Shown: positions 1-6,083 of the stretch, piece after piece
Position numbering within the stretch: the stretch's first letter is position 1
Layout: each line of letters begins with the position of its first letter
DNA from: an uncultured Lachnospiraceae bacterium
Lineage (GTDB): Bacteria; Bacillota_A; Clostridia; Lachnospirales; Lachnospiraceae
Length of the DNA: 9,359 bases
Reading direction: 5' to 3'
Assembly (NCBI GenBank): GCA_947177885.1
Contig: CAMWWF010000094.1
Coordinates: 1-9,359, forward strand
Position numbers and translations under genes: made by a program
Notes under the pieces: model-generated
Database searches by the model: none
Seen by the model: only the letters and a program-made list of their open reading frames with translations
Told to the model about the DNA's origin: nothing

Positions 1-46
1 AAGCTGGCACGGAAAGATATACGCGGCCGGGAAGCCGCCCGTGGGA

Positions 47-367
47 TCATTCCTCATCCCCCAGTTCATCGAACTCACCGTTGTCCAGATACTCGTCGAC
101 AGCATCCGCCACCTTTTCGTACTCGTCATCGTCTTCGATGTAATCCAGCACAGGCTCCTCGTTGGGATCGTCGGGATTTTCGCTGTATGCGTAGAACCAG
201 ACTTCTCCGTCCTCATTTTCCCCTTTTTCGTTCAGCGGGAGAAGAGCGATATAATCTTTCTTTTCCACAGTCATTATGGTAATGACCGCGCAGTTTACCA
301 TTTTACCGTTTTCCAGTTCCAGCTCCACGGTCATTTCTTCATCTTCGTAATCATTTTGTTTTGTCAT
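47..367 (-). CDS. DUF1292 family acidic small protein
   Basis: The product is a 106-residue, strongly acidic soluble protein. It has a beta-strand-rich N-terminal half (TVELELENGK, then CAVITIMTVEKKDYIALLPL) and an acidic tail ending FDELGDEE. This matches the DUF1292 (YrzB-like) family, which has no established biochemical function. In many Firmicutes the family sits near ruvX and a Fur-type regulator, but neither is visible here because the window ends just past the stop. An in-frame ATG at 373 abuts the GGAGG at 374-378, so the ATG at 367, with a 6-nt spacing, is the likely start (MTKQNDYEDEE). The gene diverges from the GH13 operon. No signal peptide or membrane segment is visible. The family call is fairly secure; the role is unknown. 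Confidence 0.85.
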   Translation of the reverse strand: MTKQNDYEDEEMTVELELENGKMVNCAVITIMTVEKKDYIALLPLNEKGENEDGEVWFYAYSENPDDPNEEPVLDYIEDDDEYEKVADAVDEYLDNGEFDELGDEE

Positions 368-373
368 ATGCAT

Positions 374-378
374 CCTCC
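374..378 (-). promoter_or_regulatory. Ribosome binding site deciding the DUF1292 start
   Basis: On the minus strand this reads GGAGG. It directly touches the ATG at 373 but lies 6 nt from the ATG at 367, which is therefore favoured as the start. Confidence 0.7.
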
Positions 379-451
379 ATGTGTGTCACAATACGCATCA
401 GCCGCATTGCAGCAATGATTCGGTGACTTGTTCGAACTGTTACGCCGTGTC

Positions 452-488
452 GGTTACGGTTCGCTGATCTTGGAAGTGAACCGTAGCC
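452..488. repeat. 14-bp-stem inverted repeat between divergent genes
   Basis: Arms 452-465 and 475-488 pair over 14 bp with two G-T wobbles around a 9-nt loop (466-474); the core is GGTTACGGTTC against GAACCGTAGCC. No T-run follows on the plus strand, so it is not a classic terminator. It lies upstream of the GH13 promoter and inside the possible DUF1292 leader. It could be an operator, an RNA hairpin or part of a dispersed intergenic repeat. An 8-bp palindrome GTTCGAAC (430-437) lies just to its left. Confidence 0.6.
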
Positions 489-491
489 TGT

Positions 492-514
492 ATTACAGTT
501 TTCATTACAGTTTT
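492..514. repeat. Tandem direct repeat upstream of the GH13 promoter
   Basis: ATTACAGTTTT occurs twice (492-502 and 504-514) with a 12-bp period, ending 12 bp before the -35 box of the GH13 promoter. The near-one-turn spacing and position suit a pair of activator or repressor half-sites, but no regulator is identified. Confidence 0.6.
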
Positions 515-515
515 A

Positions 516-544
516 AGTATAACCGCTTGTGATTTTTCCTGCAA
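516..544 (-). promoter_or_regulatory. Possible promoter for the DUF1292 gene
   Basis: On the minus strand TTGCAG (544-539) and TATACT (521-516) are separated by 17 bp. The -10 matches consensus at 5 of 6 positions and the -35 at 3 of 6. If it is used, the transcript would carry a leader of about 140 nt that includes the hairpin at 452-488. The site overlaps the opposing GH13 promoter, so the two would compete for polymerase. This is a pattern match only. Confidence 0.35.
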
Positions 545-555
545 TACATTATAAT
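527..555 (+). promoter_or_regulatory. Sigma-A promoter of the GH13-DUF5662 operon
   Basis: TTGTGA (527-532), a 17-bp spacer and a perfect TATAAT (550-555) form a near-consensus vegetative promoter. Transcription would start near 562, leaving a leader of about 24 nt before the ATG at 586. Because the -35 box lies at 527-532, an in-frame upstream GTG at 529 cannot be the start. Confidence 0.8.
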
Positions 556-573
556 AAAATTATCTGGAGAGAA

Positions 574-580
574 AGGCGGG
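574..580 (+). promoter_or_regulatory. Ribosome binding site of the GH13 gene
   Basis: AGGCGGG lies 5 nt before the ATG at 586 and downstream of the predicted transcription start. It supports 586 as the translation start. Confidence 0.6.
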
Positions 581-585
581 ACATT

Positions 586-2445
586 ATGACAAAAAGTAAA
601 ACGCAGCGAAATCCCTATCCTCTTGGTGCGCATGCCGATGCCGGCATGATCCGTTTTGCCTATGCCACAAAGGCAGCCTCCTGCGGGGTTATCCTATATA
701 ACAGAAAGACGGGAAGACAGCTTCGGAGAGAGGCTTTTTCTGCCGGGGAAAGAACCGGTAATGTCTATTGCAAATATATGGAAGGCCTGAGGGCAGACCA
801 GATATCGTATCAGTTTTATGAGGAGGACAGACAGCTTCCGGATCCCTTTGGCAGAAGCTTTGACAATAAAAAGGGATATGGGAAATTAAAGAACGCATGT
901 GATCTGAAAACGCTGATCCCCACGGATGATTTTGACTGGGAGGGGGACGAGCATCCCCGCCTGGGTTATTCGGAAAGTGTCGGCTACTGTATGCATGTGC
1001 GGGGATTCACGGCGCATTCGTCCTCCAAAGTAGCCCACAGAGGAACTTTCAGGGGGATCATAGAGAAGATCCCTTACCTGAGGGAGACGGGCATTACCAC
1101 CATAGAATTACAGCCCTGCTATGAATTTTTAGAGTTGGAGCAGGAGACGATCCCGGTGATAAATTATGGTTTTCAGATACAGGAACAGGAATCGAAGCTG
1201 AATTACTGGGGATATAAGAAAGGCTATTATTACGCGCCGAAAGCAGGCTATGCCGCGGGAGACGACCCCGTCACGGAATTTAAGGAGCTGGTGAAGGCCC
1301 TTCACCAAAACGGCATGGAGCTTGTGATGCAGTTTTACTTCCCCGGAGAAGTCAGGGCGGCATCCATACCGGAGATACTGCGTTTCTGGGTGTTGGAGTA
1401 TCATGTGGACGGCTTCCATCTTATGGGGACGGATCTGCAGGCAGAGGTGGCGGCTTCGGACCCATTGCTGGCAGATACAAAGATTTGGTACTATAATTTT
1501 AATATCAATGCCGTCTATGGCAGGGATGAGATGCCCCGGTTCCCGCATCTGGCATGCTGTCAGGACGATTATCTGTATACGGTGCGCCGCTTCCTGAAGG
1601 GCGATGAGAATATGCTGGAGAACTTGCTGTATCAGATGCGCACGATCCCTTATAAGGCAGGAAGGGTTCATTATATTACCAATTATTACGGTTTTACCAT
1701 GATGGATATGGTATCCTACGATCATAAACATAATGAGGCAAACGGTGAGGGAAATCGCGATGGGAGCGATTACAACTGCAGCTGGAACTGTGGCGAGGAG
1801 GGAAACAGCCGCAAGAGGAAGATACGGGAACTCCGTCAGAGGCAGATCAAAAATGCCTGTACGATACTGTTGTGTACCCAGTCCATGCCTCTCATCTTCA
1901 TGGGAGATGAATTCGGTAATTCTCAGCGGGGCAACAATAATCCCTACTGTCTGGATGATGTCACGACATGGCTGGACTGGCGCGATCTGCAGAGGCATTC
2001 GGAGCTGTATGACTTCTGGAAGATGATGGTGCAATTCAGGAGAGATCATCCTGTCCTGCGCGGCGAGCAGGAGGTAAAGCTCATGGATTATCTGTCCTGC
2101 GGTTATCCCGATCTGTCCTATCATGGGAAAAATGCCTGGCGGGCACAGACGGAGAGCTATAATCGGCATATTGGTATTCTGTATTGCGGGAAATATTCGT
2201 TAAAGCCTGACGGGAAAGAAGACGACTTTCTATATCTTGCGATGAATATGCATTGGGAGAGTCATGAGCTGGCGCTGCCCAGGCTGCCCAGGGGCATGAG
2301 GTGGAAGTGTGTCTTTTCCACCGGCGAGGAAACTGCAGCAGAGGAAGAGTATGTCAGGCGTCTCACGCCCAGGAGCGTTGCAATCTACTGTAGTGTGGAA
2401 GAACCGGAAAAAACGGTGAGAAGGAAGAGCAGGAAAAATGGGTAA
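586..2445 (+). CDS. GlgX-like GH13 protein lacking the catalytic residues (predicted pseudoenzyme)
   Basis: This 619-residue protein has the layout of isoamylase-type glycogen debranching enzymes (GlgX/TreX, GH13_11). It has a CBM48-like N-terminus (about 10-95, YPLGAHADAG), a TIM-barrel (about 130-520) and a C-terminal beta domain (about 530-605). Clear structural signatures are YCMHVRGFTAHSS (134-146), LNYWGY (205-210), KHNEANGEGNRDG (381 on) and MGDEFGNSQRGNNNPYC. The active site is gone. Region I reads LVMQFYFP, so Asp is Q249 and the NH pair is P253-G254. Region II reads VDGFHLMG, so Arg is H278 and the nucleophile Asp is M280. Region III reads KIWYYNFN, so Glu is Y303. Region IV reads TNYYGF, so HD is Y367-Y368. 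Only 27 residues separate regions I and II, far fewer than in active enzymes. Hydrolysis is not expected; glucan binding or regulation is inferred. There is no signal peptide. The gene is the first of two. Confidence 0.9.
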   Translation: MTKSKTQRNPYPLGAHADAGMIRFAYATKAASCGVILYNRKTGRQLRREAFSAGERTGNVYCKYMEGLRADQISYQFYEEDRQLPDPFGRSFDNKKGYGKLKNACDLKTLIPTDDFDWEGDEHPRLGYSESVGYCMHVRGFTAHSSSKVAHRGTFRGIIEKIPYLRETGITTIELQPCYEFLELEQETIPVINYGFQIQEQESKLNYWGYKKGYYYAPKAGYAAGDDPVTEFKELVKALHQNGMELVMQFYFPGEVRAASIPEILRFWVLEYHVDGFHLMGTDLQAEVAASDPLLADTKIWYYNFNINAVYGRDEMPRFPHLACCQDDYLYTVRRFLKGDENMLENLLYQMRTIPYKAGRVHYITNYYGFTMMDMVSYDHKHNEANGEGNRDGSDYNCSWNCGEEGNSRKRKIRELRQRQIKNACTILLCTQSMPLIFMGDEFGNSQRGNNNPYCLDDVTTWLDWRDLQRHSELYDFWKMMVQFRRDHPVLRGEQEVKLMDYLSCGYPDLSYHGKNAWRAQTESYNRHIGILYCGKYSLKPDGKEDDFLYLAMNMHWESHELALPRLPRGMRWKCVFSTGEETAAEEEYVRRLTPRSVAIYCSVEEPEKTVRRKSRKNG

Positions 2446-2980
2446 GGCATGGAACCATTTTAAGACGATCACTTATCATAAATATCTGGTGGCTCAGGGC
2501 TGCTTTAGGATAGGACTTTATAAGCAGGGGATCCTGCATGACATGTCTAAGTACAGTCCCACAGAGTTTAGGGTAGGAATGAAATATTATCAGGGGACCA
2601 GAAGTCCCAACAATGCGGAACGTGAGGATATCGGATATTCCGGTGCGTGGCTTCACCATAAGGGAAGGAACAGGCATCATTACGAATACTGGATCGACTA
2701 TAGTATGCATGCGGCACCGGGCAGTATGATACCGGTTTCCATGCCGGATAAATATCTGGCAGAGATGGTCATGGACAGGATTGCCGCCAGCAAGGTGTAT
2801 AAGGGAAAAGACTATACCGATGCCGCTCCGCTGGAATATTATCTCCAGGGAAAGGGCAAGGTGCCGATACATCCTGATACGGCGGAGAAACTGGAGCATA
2901 TACTGCGGATGCTGGCAAGGAACGGAGAGGAGAAGACTTTCCGTTACATCCGCAGAAAATTACTGAAAAAGCCATACTGA
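2438..2980 (+). CDS. DUF5662 family protein
   Basis: The 180-residue protein resembles the DUF5662 family, which has no proven function. His and Asp residues cluster in two motifs: LHDMSKYSPTEF (33-44, with an HD pair at 34-35) and HHKGRNRHHYEYW (73-85), followed by D88. This spacing recalls metal-binding HD-superfamily folds, so a metal-dependent hydrolase is possible, but that is inference. The C-terminus is basic (RRKLLKKPY). There is no signal peptide or membrane segment. Its ATG overlaps the end of the GH13 gene by 8 bases (ATGGGTAA), with AGGA at 2431-2434, so the two are co-transcribed and probably translationally coupled. Coupling suggests a role in the same process as the GH13 pseudoenzyme. 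A terminator begins 10 nt after the stop. Confidence 0.8.
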   Translation: MGKAWNHFKTITYHKYLVAQGCFRIGLYKQGILHDMSKYSPTEFRVGMKYYQGTRSPNNAEREDIGYSGAWLHHKGRNRHHYEYWIDYSMHAAPGSMIPVSMPDKYLAEMVMDRIAASKVYKGKDYTDAAPLEYYLQGKGKVPIHPDTAEKLEHILRMLARNGEEKTFRYIRRKLLKKPY

Positions 2981-2989
2981 TCTTTCTAC

Positions 2990-3026
2990 GGGAGCAAAGT
3001 CCGCACAGTGGATCTTGCTCCCTTTT
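2990..3026 (+). terminator. Intrinsic terminator after the GH13-DUF5662 operon
   Basis: GGGAGCAA (2990-2997) pairs with TTGCTCCC (3015-3022). After one mismatch, four further pairs close a 7-nt loop (3003-3009). TTTT follows at 3023-3026. It lies 10 nt past the DUF5662 stop. Confidence 0.85.
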
Positions 3027-3062
3027 CCGCAATTCCCCGGCATGAGTCTGAATCTGACATGC

Positions 3063-3089
3063 ACAGTCTCCGGTCAATAACATAAAATA
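3063..3089 (+). promoter_or_regulatory. Possible sigma-K-type sporulation promoter
   Basis: CATAAAATA (3081-3089) fits the mother-cell sigma-K -10 pattern CATAnnnTA. An AC dinucleotide (3063-3064) lies 16 bp upstream, as the minimal -35 of that class requires. No good sigma-A pair is seen here; the best is TGCACA (3060-3065), 17 bp, TAAAAT (3083-3088). The pattern is short and AT-rich, so chance is a real alternative. Confidence 0.35.
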
Positions 3090-3117
3090 CAGTAAATAGA
3101 CCAAATGGGTGAAAAAT

Positions 3118-3543
3118 ATGAATTGTTTATGGATTATTCTTTTGTTGTCCTGTTTTGGAGGATGCGGGGGTAACTGTGGCTGTGGAAATGGCTGTGGAAA
3201 TGGCTGTGGCCGTGGCAATAACCGCTGCGGTAACGATGAATGCGGCTGTGACAGGGAAGAACAAAGGAACGGCTGCAGGCGCGCCGTAGAGAGGGCTGTT
3301 AACGAGTGCGGCAGTGAGAGAGCCGTGAGGAGACAACTGAAAGAGCGTGAGCGTGACTGCGACTGCAGATCGGATTGTATGAACGAGAGAGAGGAACGTG
3401 GGGAGAGACATGGAGAGAGACGCGGGGAGAGAATGTCTGATAATAACAGCTGTGATGTCCCTAACATGAATCCGCCTCACTGGCAGGATTTCCCTGAAGT
3501 TTCCCGTTCCTCATCCCGGGATGACTGTGGCTGTGAATCCTGA
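3118..3543 (+). CDS. Cys-rich small protein (chorion-like high-cysteine type)
   Basis: The 141-residue protein has 18 cysteines (about 13%). It starts with a short hydrophobic stretch (CLWIILLLSCFGG, 3-15), then Gly-Cys repeats (CGCGNGCGNGCGRG, 20-33). A highly charged Arg/Glu middle follows, with three GER repeats (95-105), and the tail ends DDCGCES. Similar proteins in Clostridia are often annotated 'chorion class high-cysteine' proteins; their function is unknown, and a spore-coat or metal-binding role is plausible. A GTG at 3109 is in frame, but GGTGA at 3108-3112 favours the ATG at 3118. The hydrophobic start could anchor it in a membrane, although it is short. The gene is monocistronic, with terminators on both sides and a possible sigma-K promoter. 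Two internal 12-bp tandem repeats suggest length variation between strains. Confidence 0.75.
   Translation: MNCLWIILLLSCFGGCGGNCGCGNGCGNGCGRGNNRCGNDECGCDREEQRNGCRRAVERAVNECGSERAVRRQLKERERDCDCRSDCMNEREERGERHGERRGERMSDNNSCDVPNMNPPHWQDFPEVSRSSSRDDCGCES
3178..3213 (+). repeat. 12-bp tandem repeat encoding Gly-Cys-Gly-Asn
   Basis: GGCTGTGGAAAT occurs at 3178-3189 and 3190-3201, with a degenerate third unit at 3202-3213. It is in phase with the reading frame, so unit gain or loss would keep the protein in frame. Confidence 0.8.
3400..3435 (+). repeat. 12-bp tandem repeat encoding Gly-Glu-Arg-X
   Basis: Three in-frame units start at 3400, 3412 and 3424, each GG(G/A)GAGAGA plus one codon. They encode GERH, GERR and GERM in the charged part of the Cys-rich protein. 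Confidence 0.8.
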
Positions 3544-3582
3544 CAAAGCAGGAATAGCTTTCACGTTATAAATTTATAAAAG

Positions 3583-3616
3583 ACAGCGGTCCCTATGAAG
3601 GTTGACCGCTGTTTTT
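3583..3616 (+). terminator. Intrinsic terminator after the Cys-rich gene
   Basis: ACAGCGGTC (3583-3591) pairs perfectly with GACCGCTGT (3604-3612) around a 12-nt loop and runs into a T-tract (3612-3616). An A-run precedes the stem. The downstream arm also holds the -35 box of the lactonase gene. Confidence 0.9.
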
Positions 3617-3630
3617 ATTTGTGCTATATT
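3602..3630 (+). promoter_or_regulatory. Promoter of the lactonase-family gene, overlapping the terminator
   Basis: TTGACC (3602-3607), a 17-bp spacer and TATATT (3625-3630) match sigma-A consensus at 5 of 6 positions in each box. The -35 lies in the 3' arm of the upstream terminator and the spacer contains its T-tract. Transcription would begin near 3637, giving a leader of about 22 nt with AAAGGAGG at 3643-3650. Confidence 0.65.
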
Positions 3631-3658
3631 TAGAAGAAAGTAAAAGGAGGTATTTCTC

Positions 3659-4705
3659 ATGGATCAGGACAAATATGTGGCATATGTCTCCACTTATACC
3701 CATGGAGACAAGCATGGCATAAAAATATACGACGTGGATATGGAGAAGGGAAGATTCAATGAGAAGGGTAAGGTGGAAATCACCAATTCTTCCTATGTGA
3801 CTGTTTCACATAACGGAAAATATCTCTATTCCATCACGGATTTCGGAATAGAGTCATACTGCATTCTGGAGGACGGAAGTCTGGAAATGATGAATTTCGC
3901 CCCGATCAACGGAATGAGGGGCTGCTATGTTTCCACGGACTATACGGACCGCTTCCTGTTTGTAGCAGGCTATCATGATGGTAAGCTCACGGTGCTGCGG
4001 CTGAAAGAGAATGGTTCCATCGGAGACATAACAGATGAAATTTTTCATAAGGGTATGGGCAGTGTGGCAGAGAGAAATTTCCGCCCCCATATTACCTGCG
4101 CGAGAATGACTCATGATAATAAATATCTGCTGGTGGCGGATCAGGGAATGGATCATGTAAATGTGTACCGTTTTGATACGATGATGGGCAGGGTGATGCT
4201 GGTAGATATCATACGGAGCGAACTGGAGTCCGCGCCCCGCCACATCAAGATTTCCGAGAACGGCAAATACATTTATGTTGTACATGAATGGAAATGTTAT
4301 ATTGACGTATATTTTTATGAGGATAAGAATAATGTCCCTGTGTTTGAGAAGATCCAGACAATCCATAATATCGGCAATGAGAAGATCAACGCCTCCAGCG
4401 CGCTGACGTTTTCCGAGGATTATAATTATCTGCTGAGTACCAACGCGGGAGATAACTCAGCGGTGCTTTACAGTGTTGACAAGGAGACCGGCCTCCTGAC
4501 CAGGCTTTTCTGTCTGCCTATCAGCGGAGAATATCCCAAGGATGCAAGCCTGTTTCCCAACAACAAATTCATGGTATCCCTGAACCATGAGAGCAACGAT
4601 ATGACATTTTTCAATGTGGACACGGAAAACAGGACCCTGATCATGAATGGTCCCGCGATAAAGGTAGATGTGCCCAACTGTATTATTTTCCATAAACTGC
4701 GTTAG
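3659..4705 (+). CDS. Lactonase family (6-phosphogluconolactonase-like) beta-propeller protein
   Basis: The 348-residue protein matches the lactonase / YbhE-YkgB family, predicted seven-bladed beta-propellers. It shows repeated strand pairs with family landmarks: YVSTYTHGDKHGIKIYDVD (9-27), RPH (142-144) followed by YLLVADQGMDHVNVYRFD (156-173), and APRHIKISENGKYIYVVHE (192-210). A last blade holds SLFPNNKFMVSLNHESNDM (297-315). Well-studied members hydrolyse 6-phosphoglucono-lactone in the oxidative pentose phosphate pathway. Many anaerobic Clostridia lack the preceding dehydrogenase, so the true substrate may be another sugar lactone. There is no signal peptide, so it should act in the cytoplasm. 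The start has a perfect AAAGGAGG 8 nt upstream. It is a single gene with its own promoter, convergent with aroC. Confidence 0.85.
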   Translation: MDQDKYVAYVSTYTHGDKHGIKIYDVDMEKGRFNEKGKVEITNSSYVTVSHNGKYLYSITDFGIESYCILEDGSLEMMNFAPINGMRGCYVSTDYTDRFLFVAGYHDGKLTVLRLKENGSIGDITDEIFHKGMGSVAERNFRPHITCARMTHDNKYLLVADQGMDHVNVYRFDTMMGRVMLVDIIRSELESAPRHIKISENGKYIYVVHEWKCYIDVYFYEDKNNVPVFEKIQTIHNIGNEKINASSALTFSEDYNYLLSTNAGDNSAVLYSVDKETGLLTRLFCLPISGEYPKDASLFPNNKFMVSLNHESNDMTFFNVDTENRTLIMNGPAIKVDVPNCIIFHKLR

Positions 4706-4742
4706 ACATATCTGAAGATCACTTTCTGACAGATGTCAGGAC

Positions 4743-4789
4743 ATATATGAAGCAGCCGGATCCTTTTGGATACCGGCTGCTTCATATAT
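4743..4789. terminator. Large shared hairpin between convergent genes
   Basis: Arms 4743-4759 and 4773-4789 pair perfectly over 17 bp. After a single bulged A (4772), 4760-4763 and 4768-4771 add four more pairs, closing a TTTT loop. It lies between the lactonase stop (4705) and the aroC stop (4808) and probably ends transcription in both directions. Neither strand has a proper T-tract, only an ATATAT base, so it may also act as an RNA 3'-end stabiliser. Confidence 0.65.
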
Positions 4790-4807
4790 AGCCCCTGAAC
4801 GGAGCCT

Positions 4808-5908
4808 CTATTTCTTATAGAAATTCACTACATTATCCAGCTTTGCCGACATATTGACCAACATGGCATCCAGCAGCGTCAGGGCAGTCATGCACTCCAT
4901 GACGACTACCGCTCTGGGAATTACGATGGGATCGTGCCGCCCCTTGATGTTAACATGAATCTCTTCTCCGGACTTGTTGACTGTCTTCTGGGTCGAGTAG
5001 ATAGAGGGAGTGGGCTTTACATGAGCACGGATCAGGATCGGGCTGCCGTCACTGATTCCGCCCAGGATACCGCCGGCATGATTGGTGGTCTTTACCACTT
5101 TGCCGTTCTCCATGTGGAAAGCATCGTTATTATCTGTGCCATAGCGGGAGGAGACCTTGTAACCGTCTCCGATCTCAACAGCCTTTACCGCACCGATGGA
5201 CATGATGGCTTTTGCGAGATTTGCGTCTAACTTATCAAAGACAGGATCGCCTATACCCGCAGGTACGCCTTCCACCATACATTCCATGCAGCCGCCCACG
5301 GAATTGGACTGTTTCTTTGCGCCCTCCAGGTAAGAGATGGCATCATTGTCCGCCTTGCGGTCAGGCATGGCAGTGGCGGTCTGCAGGATGGCAGACCGGT
5401 CAAAATGCTTCATATCCGCCCAGATCGTGCCTATGGAACGTGTATAGGCGCAGACGGTGATCCCCATCTGTTCCAGGATCTTGCAGGCGATGGCTCCGGC
5501 AGCCACACGGCCCAGAGTCTCACGGCCGGAGGAACGTCCTCCGCCGCGGTAATCCCGGAAGCCATATTTTTCGTCATATGTGTAATCCGCATGCCCGGGG
5601 CGGTAGTAGGATGCGATCTCGCCGTAATCTCCGGGTTTCTGGGAGGTGTTGCGCACCATGAGGGAAATGGGCGTGCCGGTGGTTTTTCCCTCAAAGACAC
5701 CGGAGAGGATCTCCACTTTGTCGTCCTCTTTTCTGGGAGTCGTAATACTGCTGGTGCCGGGTTTGCGCCTGTCCAGATATTTCTGGATATCTTTCTCACA
5801 TAAGGGCAGTCCCGCGGGACAGCCGTCTACGACCACGCCGAGCGCCGCTCCATGGGATTCCCCCCAGGTAGTAATTTTGAAAATAGTGCCAATTGCTGAT
5901 CCTGCCAT
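4808..5908 (-). CDS. aroC: Chorismate synthase
   Basis: The enzyme converts 5-enolpyruvylshikimate-3-phosphate to chorismate with reduced FMN, the last step of the shikimate pathway. The 366-residue length is normal. Family signatures are present: WGESHG (15-20, catalytic H19), RPGHADYTY (103-111, catalytic H106), GGGRSSGRETLGRVAAGA (122-139, FMN and substrate binding), and near the C-terminus RHDP (324-327) running into PRAVVVMECMTALTLLDAML. An upstream ATG at 5923 would add five residues, but its G is part of the GGAGG at 5921-5917. The ATG at 5908, 8 nt after that site, gives the typical start MAGSAIGTIFKITTWGESHG. No other aro genes lie in the window. It has its own promoter and converges on the lactonase gene. 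Confidence 0.97.
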   Translation of the reverse strand: MAGSAIGTIFKITTWGESHGAALGVVVDGCPAGLPLCEKDIQKYLDRRKPGTSSITTPRKEDDKVEILSGVFEGKTTGTPISLMVRNTSQKPGDYGEIASYYRPGHADYTYDEKYGFRDYRGGGRSSGRETLGRVAAGAIACKILEQMGITVCAYTRSIGTIWADMKHFDRSAILQTATAMPDRKADNDAISYLEGAKKQSNSVGGCMECMVEGVPAGIGDPVFDKLDANLAKAIMSIGAVKAVEIGDGYKVSSRYGTDNNDAFHMENGKVVKTTNHAGGILGGISDGSPILIRAHVKPTPSIYSTQKTVNKSGEEIHVNIKGRHDPIVIPRAVVVMECMTALTLLDAMLVNMSAKLDNVVNFYKK

Positions 5909-5916
5909 ATGCTTAT

Positions 5917-5921
5917 CCTCC
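5917..5921 (-). promoter_or_regulatory. Ribosome binding site deciding the aroC start
   Basis: GGAGG on the minus strand overlaps the upstream ATG (5923-5921) and lies 8 nt from the ATG at 5908, which it therefore serves. Confidence 0.8.
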
Positions 5922-5989
5922 ATAGTGCAAGCTGTTGATATATCTACAATGAGTAAAATGTCTTGTCAGATTTAACTGTATATAACTAA

Positions 5990-6018
5990 ATTATAACGGC
6001 ATATTTTTAAAATAGCAA
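5990..6018 (-). promoter_or_regulatory. Promoter of aroC
   Basis: On the minus strand TTGCTA (6018-6013), a 17-bp spacer and a perfect TATAAT (5995-5990) form a good sigma-A promoter. Transcription would start near 5983, leaving a leader of about 75 nt. A 7-bp inverted repeat, GGCATAT (5998-6004) and ATATGCC (6029-6035), brackets the -35 box and could be an operator. Confidence 0.7.
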
Positions 6019-6040
6019 CTGTTTTTTCATATGCCCTGAC

Positions 6041-6083
6041 ATTGTGTCCGGGTATTTCCGTGTATTGTGCCCGGGAATTGCCG
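6041..6083 (+). repeat. Imperfect 20-bp direct repeat
   Basis: Positions 6041-6060 and 6064-6083 match at 17 of 20 bases, both built on ATTGTG(T/C)CCGGG, with a 23-bp period. It lies upstream of the aroC promoter on the other strand. Function unknown. Confidence 0.65.

Noticed and set aside
23..38. GCGGC/GCCGC hairpin just after the DUF1292 stop
   Set aside because: Only 5 bp and no T-run in the direction of transcription, so it is not convincing as a terminator.
529..585. GTG-initiated 19-residue extension of the GH13 protein
   Set aside because: The GTG overlaps the -35 box and lies upstream of the predicted transcription start; the ATG at 586 has a ribosome site.
1129..2169. Long minus-strand open frame inside the GH13 gene
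   Set aside because: Lies entirely within a well-supported coding gene on the other strand and its composition shows no recognisable family; a shadow frame.
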